A stretch of 64,000 nucleotides of DNA from Diphasiastrum complanatum. Lineage: Eukaryota > Streptophyta > Lycopodiopsida > Lycopodiales > Lycopodiaceae. Both the position numbers and the translations under genes were made by a program. This document shows, in pieces, positions 1 to 10,289 of the stretch. Position 1 is the stretch's first letter. Each line of letters opens with the position of its first letter. The stretch spans positions 396,543 to 460,542 of the forward strand of contig CM055113.1 of the NCBI GenBank assembly GCA_029204225.1. The letters are read 5' to 3'. Below the pieces are notes generated by a model, which saw nothing but the letters and a program-made list of their open reading frames with translations, was not told the origin of the DNA and did not search any database.

Positions 1-729
1 TTTATATAAAATTTAATATAACATATGAAATGTACAAAAGTTCCTATGTTCGTGAAATAGCCTACTAGCTATTCTTATAGGAATCAATGCTAATATGAAT
101 TTTTAAGTTTCATGATTTTAATAGGTGTGAATTTATGTGATAGACAAACATAGAAACTCTTATGATGTCTATCATACTACAAACAAAATAGATTTTGTTA
201 GAGCATAGGAGGCTATAGTGCAACGAAAGCACTTGTCACTGACACAACCCTGTTTTTGTTTACCCTGGCTTGATGTTTCGTATGGAAGAGATTTTTTTAT
301 TTTAGGCAACTAGGCTTTCCTCTTGGGTTAGCTCCGTTTAATGACTACACCACTTGTATCTTCTCTAAGACAAATGCTCTTTGGGGAACAAGAATTTTGA
401 TCACCAAAGATTACCCGTTTTTAAGACTCATAAGCTGTCATGTGCTTTTAAGGCCTCATTACATCATGATCTTGGAATTTCATAGTTGATCGACCACCTG
501 TGAAATGGTTATCAATGAACCTCCTTAAAAGGAAGAATTGCTAGTAGGCTATTTCACGGACATAAAAATTACAGGTGTGGGTTTTTCATATCGTATTGAA
601 TTGGTGTGCAATCTTAATTTTCATTTTCCTGTGGACATTGAGCATTTCATCTCACCTTTCTGCTCTTTTATTGTATTTCGTTTTAGAGGTTATACGTCAA
701 AGTCATCAGTTATTTTTCCTCTTTTCTCA
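1..729. other. no gene recognised
   Basis: AT-rich sequence upstream of the PPR remnant. Short open frames between 538 and 919 resemble no family I know. The pyrimidine-rich stretch ending in TTTTCTCAG near 728 could be a splice acceptor in front of the PPR-like coding sequence, but there is no clear upstream exon. Confidence 0.4.
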
Positions 730-1550
730 GATATCGATCCCTAGGCAGGGGCAGCTAAAGGCGGCCTTGGATCAGCTCAATGAAGAGGGCTTTTGTGCTT
801 ATTGCAGTACTTATGCGTGGCTTGTAAAAGAATGTGGCAAGGCAAAGGCACTCGTTGAAGGAATACTGGTTCATCAGCACACTCTGAGAAACACATATAT
901 GAAAGATGTGGCGATCTGAAGCAAGCAAGGTCACTTTTTGACATCATTGATTCTCGCAATGCCTACTCGTGGACTGTCATAATAGGTGCATATGTGCAGC
1001 ACAAGCAGGCTTTGCAGCTTTTTCACTAGATGAAATGTGGAACCGTGATGCCCGACAAGATCACCTCACTGGATGCCCTCAATGCATGTGCAAACCCATC
1101 AGCGCTTGGAGAAGGTAAGATGATCCATGACCTTATTATTATAGTTTGAGTTCAAATCTCATGGTCGGTAACATCCTTGTCAAAATGTATAGCAAGTGTG
1201 GTAACTCAGACGATGCCAAGAAGATCTTTGACACTCTGTCCAAGCGAGATATGGTTTCGTGGAATGTAATGATTTTTGTGTATGTCAAGCTAGATAAGCC
1301 TGAACAAGTGCTACTAATATTTAGGCAGATAAAGCAGGAAGGGTTAAAGTCTAGTAAAATCACTTACATTCACCTTCTCAGTGCTTATTCTAGTCCAACA
1401 GATTTATCAAAGGGTAAGTTAATGCATTTTCAAGTTATTGAAGATGGACTTGAGGAAGATGTTGTTGGAACTGCTCTTGTGAACATGTATGGAAAGTGTG
1501 GAAGTACACGACGCTCGTAGGATGTTTAAAAAAATGCTTGTCAGACCCTC
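730..1550 (+). pseudogene. PLS-class pentatricopeptide repeat (PPR) pseudogene fragment
   Basis: PPR proteins of this kind bind organellar RNA and act in its editing or processing. The frame carries classic PPR text: ARSLFDIIDSRNAYSWT near 930-980, GNILVKMYSKCG near 1165-1200, KRDMVSWNVMI near 1240-1280 and GTALVNMYGKCGS near 1470-1505. About four degenerate 31-36 residue repeats are visible. It is broken: TAG at 1027-1029 falls where the repeat consensus has Gln (LFHxM), TGA follows at 1147-1149, the frame shifts near 1140-1146, and it shifts again near 1500-1505. No start codon, transit peptide, or E or DYW domain is visible. The hAT element is inserted about 100 bp downstream. The family call is secure; the gene identity is unknown. 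Confidence 0.9.
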
Positions 1551-1646
1551 AGTCCAGTTTGTAATGTATAACATACAAAGCATATTTTGTATGAAACATG
1601 TGATTTTAGCCATGCTCCTTTCTAAATGCATGCATTATTTGTTTGA

Positions 1647-1654
1647 GTTTGTAT
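1647..1654. repeat. left 8-bp target site duplication of hAT element
   Basis: GTTTGTAT lies directly outside the CATAG terminus and is repeated exactly at 8017-8024. Eight base pairs is the characteristic hAT duplication length. Confidence 0.9.
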
Positions 1655-1760
1655 CATAGTGGCACGTGGTACCGCCATTATGGTACCGCGGTACCATAAT
1701 GGTGGTACCACGGTTATGGTGCCGCCCTCAGACCAGCGGTACCAGGGCGGCACCACAAAA
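1655..1760. repeat. left subterminal GGTACC repeat block of hAT
   Basis: Five GGTACC hexamers plus GGTGCC variants occur within about 105 bp, in partly palindromic arrangement. Subterminal repeats in hAT elements are usually transposase binding sites; that role is inferred here. Confidence 0.75.
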
Positions 1761-1919
1761 ATAATATTTTTTATTATTTAAAAAAAAAAAACCCTTTTAA
1801 CAGGCTAAAACTAGGTAAAAAATTCAGGAAAAAAAAGGGGTACGGTTTAGAAAAAAAGATGTTACTGTACGGAGGGACTGTACTGGGGGCACTGTGGGAG
1901 AGCAGACCTAGTGGTCAAT

Positions 1920-2285
1920 GGGAGTGCAGCATGTGGGGGGGCAGCAAATCCGGACAGATGCACCGTCACATGGGCACTGTGGGGGAGCAATACATGGGGC
2001 AGGTACAGTAGCACATGGGCACTGTGGAGGAGCAGACCATGGACCCAATCGGAGTGCAGCATGTGGGGGAGCAATACATGGGGCAGGTACAGTAGCACAT
2101 GGGCATTGTGGAGGAGCAGACCATGGACCCAATCGAAGTGCAGCATGTGGGGGAGCAATACATCCGGACAGGTACACCGTCACAAGGGCACTGTGGAGGA
2201 GTAGACTATGGACCCAATCAGACTGCAACATGTGGGGGAGCAATACATGGGCCAGGTACAGTAGCACATGGGATCATCAACAAAA
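1920..2285 (+). repeat. tandem array, about 84-bp unit, four copies (last partial)
   Basis: Copies begin near 1921, 2051, 2135 and 2220. Each contains the anchors GCAGCATGTGGGGGAG, CAGTAGCACATGGGC and CATGGACCCAATC. The first copy carries an altered segment around 1946-1975 that recurs in the third. All frames through it stay open because of composition, giving spurious low-complexity ORFs on both strands. It lies between the left subterminal block and the plus-strand small ORF of the hAT element. Confidence 0.85.
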
Positions 2286-2329
2286 GCAAATTGGGAAACA
2301 GGCTGTGGGGTTAAATAGGCACTCACGAG

Positions 2330-2500
2330 ACAGTGAGAGGCTGTGAGAGGCTGTGAGGGAGAGCCAGTGGGAGGCTGTGAGAGAGAGGCATTGTGAGTGG
2401 CTGTGTCACAGACCGAGTGAGAGGCTGTGAGAGGGAGGCTGTGAGAGAGCCATTGAGAGCCATTGAGAGGCTGTGAGAGGTTGTGAGGGTCATTTCGAGC
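2330..2500 (+). repeat. short degenerate tandem repeats of GAGGCTGTGA
   Basis: About ten imperfect copies of GAGGCTGTGA or GAGAGGCTGTG occur in 170 bp, just upstream of the small plus-strand ORF in the hAT element. No coding role is evident. Confidence 0.7.
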
Positions 2501-2516
2501 AACAGGGTGTCGTGAG

Positions 2517-2860
2517 ATGGCGGCGGGTGAAGCCAGGAGGAAGCTCGAGGAAGATGTCGGAAGGCACAACGAAAGGCATCGGAAGCAAGAGGCAGACATT
2601 GCAGAGATGCTGCGAGAGACTCGGCAGAGACACCCAGAGCTGCAGATCCTTGCCCCCGCTGTGGCCCCCGCCCCGCTGTCGAGCTGGATCTGGATGAGCA
2701 GATCAGAATGAACTTCACACGACGGCAGCTCATCATGGTCAGGGAAAGGGCAACCAGATGTCGGGCTGACCAGGAGGCAGCTTGGGCTAATCGGGAGGCA
2801 GAGCGAGAGCGACATAACAATGCACCTGACGAGGGCGAGGAGTCAGCGGAGTATCCATAG
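2517..2860 (+). pseudogene. small charged accessory ORF of the hAT element, frameshifted
   Basis: From the ATG at 2517 a frame encodes a highly charged, Arg/Glu-rich helical sequence (MAAGEARRKLEEDVGRH and on to about residue 45), followed by a short Ala/Pro linker. A shift near 2680 then continues as VELDLDEQIRMNFTRR and ends EEGEESAEYP-like with TAG at 2858-2860. Together this is about 114 residues with likely coiled-coil character. It runs convergently with the transposase, which stops at 3360. I recognise no family. It may be an accessory transposition protein, a captured exon, or an open frame of biased composition. Only one shift breaks it. Confidence 0.45.
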
Positions 2861-3359
2861 GAATGTTTAGCATAGATAGGGTCTAGTCGTATGTGGCTGA
2901 CTATTGTTATGTAATGTTCATCAGTAGATGAGGCAGCATTTAGTGTCTACCATAGAGTAAAGAACAGCCCCAGCCGTATTCGGCGGGAATATGTATTGTA
3001 ATTTTGATACATCTGATGAATTAATGTACGGTTTGTTTTTTGTGCAATGTGTGCCTTGTGTATTGCAATCTGATGTATGTGATTATGAAATGCTATCAAG
3101 GGGGTTGTATTTCTATGTTCTGCATATGCTCTCAATCTCTGTAGTGAAAACTAATTGAAAACACGCACACACCATTTGAAGTCAAACTGCAAGTAGAACA
3201 TCACAATTACAAATTGACAAATACACATTGTGCAGTGAATAGAATATGTCCAACACTAAATATTATATGAAAAATGGTCTGAATACAGTGTTCGACCATC
3301 TGGCCGCCAAACATGGAACATGATATCAAACTACTAAAAATAAAATGACACAGCTACAA

Positions 3360-6300
3360 TCAATGCTTTGCCTCAAACTCAGATGAATGCTCTGGAGACA
3401 ACTCAGGGCCCCGAGCTGACTCTTGCAACTGATATCTATGCCTGTTTGAACCTGGCATGGGCTGTCTATCCGAGAGGGAAGACTCGTCATCCTCATCCTC
3501 CCAATCTGCCTCCGCATCAGCCCCCAAGCAGGCTAACCCAAAACACCTGCTGCAGCTGGCTGTAATACTGCACCTCTACCAGCAACTGGAGCCCTACGAG
3601 GTCGTCCTCTCTTCCCTGGCAATTTCTGTGCCCTGCCTTTCTTGTTCGGTGCACTCTCGGGCCTTCCTGGCCTCTTGCGGACGAGGGGAGCCGTTAATGC
3701 CTCATCACCCCCATGCAAATCACCTGGCTGACTAGGCTGGGCCCAAGCTGCGGCCGGCTGGGATAGAGTACCTAAAGATGGGTGTCCCTATGCAGCTGAT
3801 AGTGGAGGATAAGTCCAAGGAGTGTGTGCCCGTGGGCCTGCTGCTGGTGGAGGAACTGAATGTGGAGGGGCCGTCTCTGCAGGAGGCAAGTACAGCGATG
3901 ATAAGTACTGAAAGGGGCAATGTGGTGGACGGTACTGGTACATCCTGGGTGCTACCAAAGGAGGAGCCGGTGCTGTGGGTGCTGCCAAAGGAGGAGCTGG
4001 TGCCATGGGTGCTGCCAATGGAGGAGGATGTGTTGTGGGTGCTGCCACTGGAGGAGCGTCTGTAGACGTGGATGCTGCAAGAGAAGATCTGGGCATAGAT
4101 GGTGGCCTACCATGGAGGCCTGCTGCTGCAAAAGTGGACGGCGATGAAGGGGCTGCAGGCCTCAACAGTATCGGTGGCACTGGAGGTGTTGTGCGGCGCA
4201 CATACACCCTCTGAGGAACTGGAGGAACTGCAGGCACCTTGTGTAGCTGCTATGGCTGAGACTCTGTGTAGGGCATGCTGGCTAGAGAGGATGGGGGCGC
4301 CCAGACGCTCGGCATCTGTTGGGCCTCTGAATCCATGTCTGCAATCAAGTCGTCCAGCTGGGCATCCGAATACAAATGCTCTGGGCTCTGGGACTCATCA
4401 TGTGCACCATCCTCTGGATCATCTCGTGCCTCATCCTGTGCACCATGCGGACCCTGCATGGCCTCCCAATCGGTACAATCAAAGTCATCTGGTGACTCCT
4501 CTGGTGTGCTGTCATAGAAATGCCTATGGCTCTCTGATGCACGCATCCAAGCAGCTGCGGAAGGTAAACCCACTGGCCCCCCCTGTGTGTCCTGCCCGTC
4601 TCCCGGTATAATCTATGGCATGTGTCCCACCTCTACCACGTGATGCACCTGTGACCCCTGCTCTAGGCGTGTGCCCAACACCTGTATCATATGCCTCATC
4701 TCGCTTTGATCTGACGAACACAACCCGAATGGGCCCATCCTCATCCTGATCATCCTCTGACACTGGCTCATCTACCTCGTACACTGGAGGCTCTCTGTGC
4801 TCAAGCCCAAGCTCTCTCTCTCTCTCTCATCTCGGCAAGCTCCCTCTCTCTCTCTGCGATCAACTGTGTGCCCAGGTCTTCTGCAGGCATGGGATGGGTG
4901 CTCCGTAGGCAAGTCAACCTGGCGCTCCAAATCATATATCTTCATCTGCAAGGTTTAAAATTTGCATGTCAGGGAGACAACTCTATCAAGAAATGAAACC
5001 AACATACCAGGAGTCAACCATCATGCTATGAAAGATTAGCTTATCACCTGCAATGCGCTCGTAATGGTCGGAAGTCTCCTGGCGAGACATGTGTTGGTGC
5101 TACAGAACACCAACCGCTCCAACTGACTCACTGACAACGGGTTTCTTCTCCTCGTGTGAATGAGTGCCCATGTGCTCCAATTATGCTCACACACGGAGGC
5201 AGCACAGTCCTGTGGTACGTGCATTGAAATACTTCAGCACATTGTGGCAGGGGTGGAACTTCAACAAAACACAGCAATGGAGGATAAAATGAGATGCATA
5301 CCTGAGAAAGGACATGCAGTGCAAGACGCTGTATAGATGGGTATGTGCTACCGAACATGGTCCACCAGATAATGGGTAGCTGCCTCCTCTCTGGATCTTG
5401 AGCAGCCGGGTGGCCGAATGTGCCCATGCCAAAACGGAATGCAGCGAGCTCTTCCATGAGCCTGATAGGATCCAAACCAATGTGTGGACCCACTTTGTGA
5501 ATGTACTGAAGCCAATCGGCCTCGAGCTCCCTGTCTGCGATCTGTGTCGAAGAGAGGAAGAGGGGATGCAGTATGTGTGCAACTCTGTGGATACTCTTGT
5601 GGAAGTAGTTCCACCGCGTCTCCCAGATGAACTTCAGCTCGGTCATCCTGCAGGTGAGAGGCATGTGGTGTAGGGCATTACGAAAAAACTTAACATTGAC
5701 AGAAAAACAAACTAGCAATTACTAAAAAGATAAAGGCCAATTACATTACTATACTACTTACCTCTCTGGCTGCAAGATGGGTAGCTGCAGGAACTGTCCA
5801 ATCCGGTCCATGAGCTCATATACCAGTCCAAGTGTCGACCCCTCTGCTGTCAGCCATGCGAAGCACAATGTAAAGTGGTCAAAGCAGTCCTGACAATGTC
5901 TGTGCATCCCTCCAGAACTGGTCTCCCCTCACCGTGGAAGAAAAGTGCTCCCCATCCTCAGTGCGCGGAAATGTACTGGCACACCAAAAAACACTGGAAA
6001 CCATCTGTAGAAGCTGCGCCCTACACCTGATCAGACGGTCGATGACCATCAAGTCGAATGCAAAGCGTGTGGGGGCTGGCTTACGGAGGTCTAGATGGCT
6101 GAACACCCGGAACATGGCAAGAACACGCCTCTTCCTGGTGACAAAAGTCACCAGGAAGAGGGCCTCACGGACGATGGCTCTAACCCAGGGAAGTGCACCT
6201 ATGTCCCCCATCAGAAGGTCTATGTCGTGCATGGCACAGGGGGTATGAACAATGTGAGGGAACTCGGCCTCTAGCAGTACACCCATCTGAATGCAGTTCG

Positions 6301-7621
6301 TGGCATTGTCCGTCACCACCGTAACGACATGCTGGGGGCCTATGGACATGATGGAAGACCTGATGACATCAAACATGAACTTTGCAGATATGACTCTCCC
6401 CCCCTGCTACAATGCACTGCCCTCAAAAACTGTGTGCCCATGCAGCTGGAGACCAATATTTTGAGGATCGGCCTCCTCCGGTCATCAGTCCAGTCATCGG
6501 ACATGATGCTGCAACCCTAAGTGGCCCAGTGGAGACGTCGAGGCTCCATCTCTCTAGACAATGACTCGAACCTTTGAACTAGGGACTCTCCAGCTAGGGC
6601 TGACAGACTGTGCAAGGCGGAAGGCCCTTCTGAAGGGCTCGAAGGCGGTGATGGCAAATGGAAGGTTCAGCTCATAAATCAGACTGGCCACGACCTGTGT
6701 GGCCTCTCTATCCATGTGCGGCTGATGCGCGTCGCGAATGCTCTACTACCTAAGAACTCTCCCAGCTGGGCGACGGGTAGCGGACCTCCAGCACGGTGCA
6801 CCAAACATGATGGGAATGGATGATGACGTGACAGGCTGGGCACTAGTGGATGCATCAGCTGTAGACGTGGAATGGGGAGAGTGGGATGCACTGGCCGGGA
6901 TGGGTGCAGCAGCGTAAGTGGGGTACACTGGTGGAGGGTGGACATCTGGCATGGGATACGAAAACAGCTTGGTAGGGAGGTCATTCGGATGTGAAGGGAG
7001 GGAGGAAGGGATCTCTTCAACATCCTAGAAGGCCTCTTCACTGGCATCCGGGGCCTGCTCCTGGTCGGGAGGTGGAGAGTCCATGAGAAAGTAGTAAACT
7101 GGGGGAGTGCGAGCAACAATAGGTGGTGGTGGAACCACAATGGCAACTGGTGGATGCGGTGGGACAGGATCCACCGGAATGGGTGCAGATGGGGGTGCGT
7201 GAGGAGGAACTGTCTGAGGGAGATGAGGGGCAAAGGGACTGGACGAGGATGCACTCCCTTTCCTCGTGCGTGCCAGCCAAGCAGGCAACAACTTGGGGTC
7301 AATCACGTAAGGAGCGGTGCAAAACCGAAGAACACCCTCCGAAATGGTGTTTTTCCCTGCCACAAGACGTGGCCCGTAGGTATCCAAAAGTCGCTGCCTG
7401 ACAGGAACGGACATGCTGGCATAGGGGGCAGCATTCAATGTGCCACCATCTCTCGCGTGTGCGACGAGTAGGTGGCCTTTAAGGCGAGTGAGGGTAGCAA
7501 CGAACTCGGTCAGGCAATATCGACAGCGCACTATCCTTGCATCGGACTTGTTAGACTTGTCAGGAACCCGCCTGACAATGTCCACCTCATCCCACAGATC
7601 AGCAAGGTTGGAATGCACCAT
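3360..7621 (-). pseudogene. hAT transposase gene, degenerate, with introns
   Basis: The start is chosen at 7621 (MVHSNLADLW) because a BED zinc finger follows at once: C33, C36, H50, H55. A Ser/Pro-rich linker is interrupted by TAG at 7025-7027. A DUF659 core follows, with DWTDDRR near 6480, VVTDNATN near 6310 and CAMHDIDLL near 6235, the usual acidic and C-x2-H landmarks of hAT catalysis. Two introns fit in frame: 5648-5761 (GTAAGT...CAG) and 5210-5301 (GTATGC...CAG). The second joins HVLSQ to DCAASVCEHNWSTW, the hAT C-terminal dimerisation motif. A long tail (4780-3360) has acidic, Pro/Ala-rich and AT-hook-like segments (KRPGRP, KRGRPRR near 3610-3690) and stops at TGA 3360-3362. Frameshifts near 6700, 6380, 4900, 4578 and 3535 make it non-functional. 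Confidence 0.88.
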
Positions 7622-7861
7622 CTCTGTAGAAAGGACTAGGGAAAGAAGGCAGAGATCTCTGTGGGTGCGATAGGAGTCGGAAGGCTTGAAAAAACCACAA
7701 CAAAGGCCGAAATAGCAATAGCAGGAGAGGATGCGATTAGTGTGATGTGAATACAGTCGAGAGGGCGTGGACAGTAGGGCGATGGGCATACAACAGAAAG
7801 GGCACGGACAACAGGGAGGGCGCGGACAGTAGGGTGACGGGCAGGGAGAGAGATGAAGCGA

Positions 7862-7872
7862 GGGGGGGGGGG
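7862..7872 (+). repeat. G11 homopolymer
   Basis: Run of eleven G inside the right part of the hAT element, followed by an A tract at 7883-7891. Confidence 0.9.
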
Positions 7873-7929
7873 CATTAGGTTAAAAAAAAAACACAGTAAT
7901 ATATTAAATATTAAAAAATATTATATATT

Positions 7930-8016
7930 GTGGTACCGCGAATCAGTATGGATCCACGGTACCACACTGGATCCGTGGTACCGGGATCCACGGATCCTGG
8001 TACCGCTGGATCTATG
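7930..8016. repeat. right subterminal GGTACC/GGATCC repeat block of hAT
   Basis: Four GGTACC hexamers alternate with GGATCC copies and end in the CATAG terminus (read on the minus strand). It is the counterpart of the left block. Confidence 0.75.
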
Positions 8017-8024
8017 GTTTGTAT
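8017..8024. repeat. right 8-bp target site duplication of hAT element
   Basis: GTTTGTAT, identical to 1647-1654. Confidence 0.9.
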
Positions 8025-8215
8025 GAAAATTGGAACAACAATTTTGCAAAATTGAAGGAAATTGGAGCATCAACTGCACCAGAAAAGACCCACTTCCCAC
8101 TGCACGAAATTGCTTGCCATTATGTTGGTAAAACAATACTCTTCGCTAGTGATAGGCCTGAATGGGATCAATTGTGACAAAAGGCCACTCCCAAAGGGGT
8201 GGCTGTTTAAAAGGT
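8020..8215 (+). pseudogene. unidentified coding-like fragment next to the hAT element
   Basis: The frame beginning LYENWNNNFAKLKEIG and continuing THFPLHEIACHYVGKTILFA reads like conserved protein sequence. It ends at TGA after EWDQL near 8175, with plausible continuation (QKATPKG) after it. I do not recognise the family. It is too short and isolated for a functional call and is probably an exon fragment of a dead gene. Confidence 0.4.
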
Positions 8216-9065
8216 GAGAAAGTAGATCGGTTTTGATTCTTTGAGGTTAAAATATAGAGAACCGTAAAGAGGGCAGAAAGAGAAATCTTAGCAGAAGGCG
8301 AGAAATCCAACCCAACAACCTTCCAACTTCAAGCAGCTTTTACTATTGTTACGCCTTTGAATAATACGCAATCATTGATTGCTAATTCTTTATGCCGGAA
8401 GATTTCAAAGAATGTCAGGCCGGGGAGCTCATGGCATCAGCCTAGAAAGAGCCTCTGCAAATTCCACAAAAGCAAAGGTGTAGAATAACGTAGTAAAAGT
8501 ATTGAGGCAAACTAATAATTGGGAAAAGAACCAGATAAGGTTCATAAGCCCTGATAGGCAGCAGTATCACCGCAAGAACATGAAACTCCAAAAACCCATG
8601 CCAACTTTGAGCATCACAAATGTGAGTATCTAGACGTTCAAAACACAAAACCATATCACGACTCGTAAGCGTTATGATTTTGCTCCAAGCCGCAGCGCAA
8701 GCTTTACACGGCTGCTAAGTTACTCATTACAAGATATCTTCCTGTGAAAGATAAAACTATGCATGTCCTGAAATGCCATTGTTTAGAAGTAGAAACTCAC
8801 TCCAAAATTCTGGATAAAGAAACCTCATTTCCACCAGAAGAATTTCACAGGTAGAATCCAAAAGCAAGAGTTATTACCGGGAAAAGGCGTTGACGATCCG
8901 ATCCTTCGACTTTCAGGATTCAAGACTTATTTCTGGAGAGCGCCATTTACCAGCATAAAATTGACTCAATGGAAAGGCAGTAAGTGAGTGTTTGTCACTT
9001 GAGAGTGTGTGGTAGCCTTACGAAGATCGCCTTATTAGTTTTTTTAAATCTCTTCAAGGCCATGC
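8216..9065. other. no gene recognised
   Basis: Moderately AT-rich sequence with several stops in each frame. I see no domain, RNA gene or repeat. Confidence 0.4.
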
Positions 9066-9521
9066 ATGATCGTCTATGACAATGTCATCCAAGATAGATT
9101 TTGTATACCAGATTTTAGCTTTCTAAGCAGTGGAAACATTTTATTATCGTTTGATGTTTTTCATACAACGCTCATGTCAAAGAATTTCTGTGATAACTTG
9201 GATTTGAAAGGCATGCCCAAACTGGAACAGAATCTGTCTCCATCCTCTTGTTCGCTGGATTTAATGGATGATCAACCTAATGTAATAGGAATTAGCATGG
9301 ACAATTTGCTGCGGTGCCAGTCGCTATTGCAAGAAAGCAAGAAACTACTTCAGAGCAAAGCTCTCTTCCACAAGGAGAGATTAGCTGACATCATTTAGAG
9401 TCCTTCAGACAAACTTCATAAAAACTGCTTTGCTGCACATGAGGCTGCTTCCTATTATCTTCTTTGTTTAAAGGAGCCTCTATCAACGCTGCCCATGCCT
9501 TTTGGCCTCGATAAAAGCTGA
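9066..9521 (+). pseudogene. unidentified ORF with one in-frame TAG
   Basis: A frame from ATG 9066 runs 110 codons to TAG (9396-9398) and continues open for 40 more codons to TGA at 9519-9521. It has regular composition (NLLRCQSLLQESKKLL, AAHEAASYYLLCLKEPL) and is predicted largely helical. No family recognised. The TAG could be a decayed CAG codon. It may be a remnant exon of the same dead gene as the fragment at 8020, but nothing links them directly. Confidence 0.35.
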
Positions 9522-9774
9522 CAACAACAGAATCGATGGATGAAGGCTGCTACCTGCTTTGGGCGATGCAAACGAACTACCATCTCAAGATTGAGTACTG
9601 TGAATGTTCAGCAAATGCTGGCAAACAATTTTAGCCTCCTGGAACTGCATAGCCTATTCATATGGAGTCAAATGTCAGGTCTTGTTTGAGAAAACCGACG
9701 TTTGGTGTTTCTGATGTTAGATGTAGCCTAGATCAGTAAACTTTACGACACAAAAGTTAGAACCTGAGCTTCAG

Positions 9775-10075
9775 CTAGGTATTGGCATGTGTCTCCAACT
9801 CGCGTATCCGGCTCTCCAAGATCTTGCTTATGCAACTCAAGGTAGCGTGGTATGTATCCACGGAGCTCTCGTGTCTACCTAGTAGCAATGCAAAATTATC
9901 ACCTAACTGCATGTATCCTGAAAAGGAAGCAAGAGCATGTCCCGACTGGGAGGTGGTATTGGACAAAGCAAGAGAGCGTTCAAGCACAACAATGGCGTCT
10001 TCGTACTGTCCCAGCCAGCAGTGAATTGTAGCCAATATATGAAGGCTCATCACGAGCTCAAGCTTGCAATATTTG
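9775..10075 (-). pseudogene. kinesin light chain-related (KLCR/CMU-like) TPR fragment
   Basis: The minus strand encodes ILATIHCWLGQYEDAIVVLE followed by HALASFSGYMQLGDNFALL. That is the diagnostic TPR region of plant kinesin-light-chain-related proteins, which link cellulose-synthase-associated microtubules to the plasma membrane. About 90 residues are left, covering roughly two TPR units. The text then decays (ILESRIRELETHANT) into a stop at 9775. No start codon, flanking exon or splice pair is evident, and the fragment stands alone among fragments of unrelated genes. Confidence 0.75.
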
Positions 10076-10289
10076 TCTGGAATACATCAGAGAATGATCT
10101 GACAAAATCAAAAGATAATCAAAATTGCTTATAGGAGATATGGAAACAAACTTCAAATAGGATCTTTATTCATAAACTGCTGTTCATGAAAAGTTTTGAC
10201 AATAATAAGCAAGTCCTTAAGAGCTATACAACAACGGATACATATCTACTTTCTAAATTTAAGTAGTTGCCGATGTGTCGTCTTCAACA

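Larger units (their letters stand above)
1655..8016 (-). mobile_element. complete but degenerate hAT superfamily DNA transposon (6362 bp)
   Basis: The boundaries are defined by an 8-bp duplication (GTTTGTAT) and short imperfect terminal inverted repeats: CATAGTGGCACGTGGTACC on the left, and CATAGATCCAGCGGTACC on the right read inward. Both termini continue into blocks of GGTACC repeats. The interior holds a minus-strand transposase gene (3360-7621) with BED finger, DUF659 and hAT C-terminal dimerisation segments, a small charged ORF on the plus strand (2517-2860), and an 84-bp tandem repeat array. The transposase carries stops and frameshifts, so the copy is probably immobile by itself, but its ends look intact. 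It sits between a PPR fragment and an unidentified coding-like fragment. Confidence 0.92.

Noticed and set aside
1862-2346. Long low-complexity ORFs on both strands over the tandem array
   Set aside because: All frames stay open because of the 84-bp repeat composition. The products are repetitive Cys/His/Gly strings with no family.
6679-7302. 207-codon minus-strand ORF in the hAT linker
   Set aside because: It is a shifted frame of the Ser/Pro-rich linker. The BED-finger frame at 7025-7621 and its continuation 6746-7024 explain the sequence better.
7123-7673. Plus-strand ORFs opposite the hAT BED finger
   Set aside because: Antisense shadows of the transposase exon.
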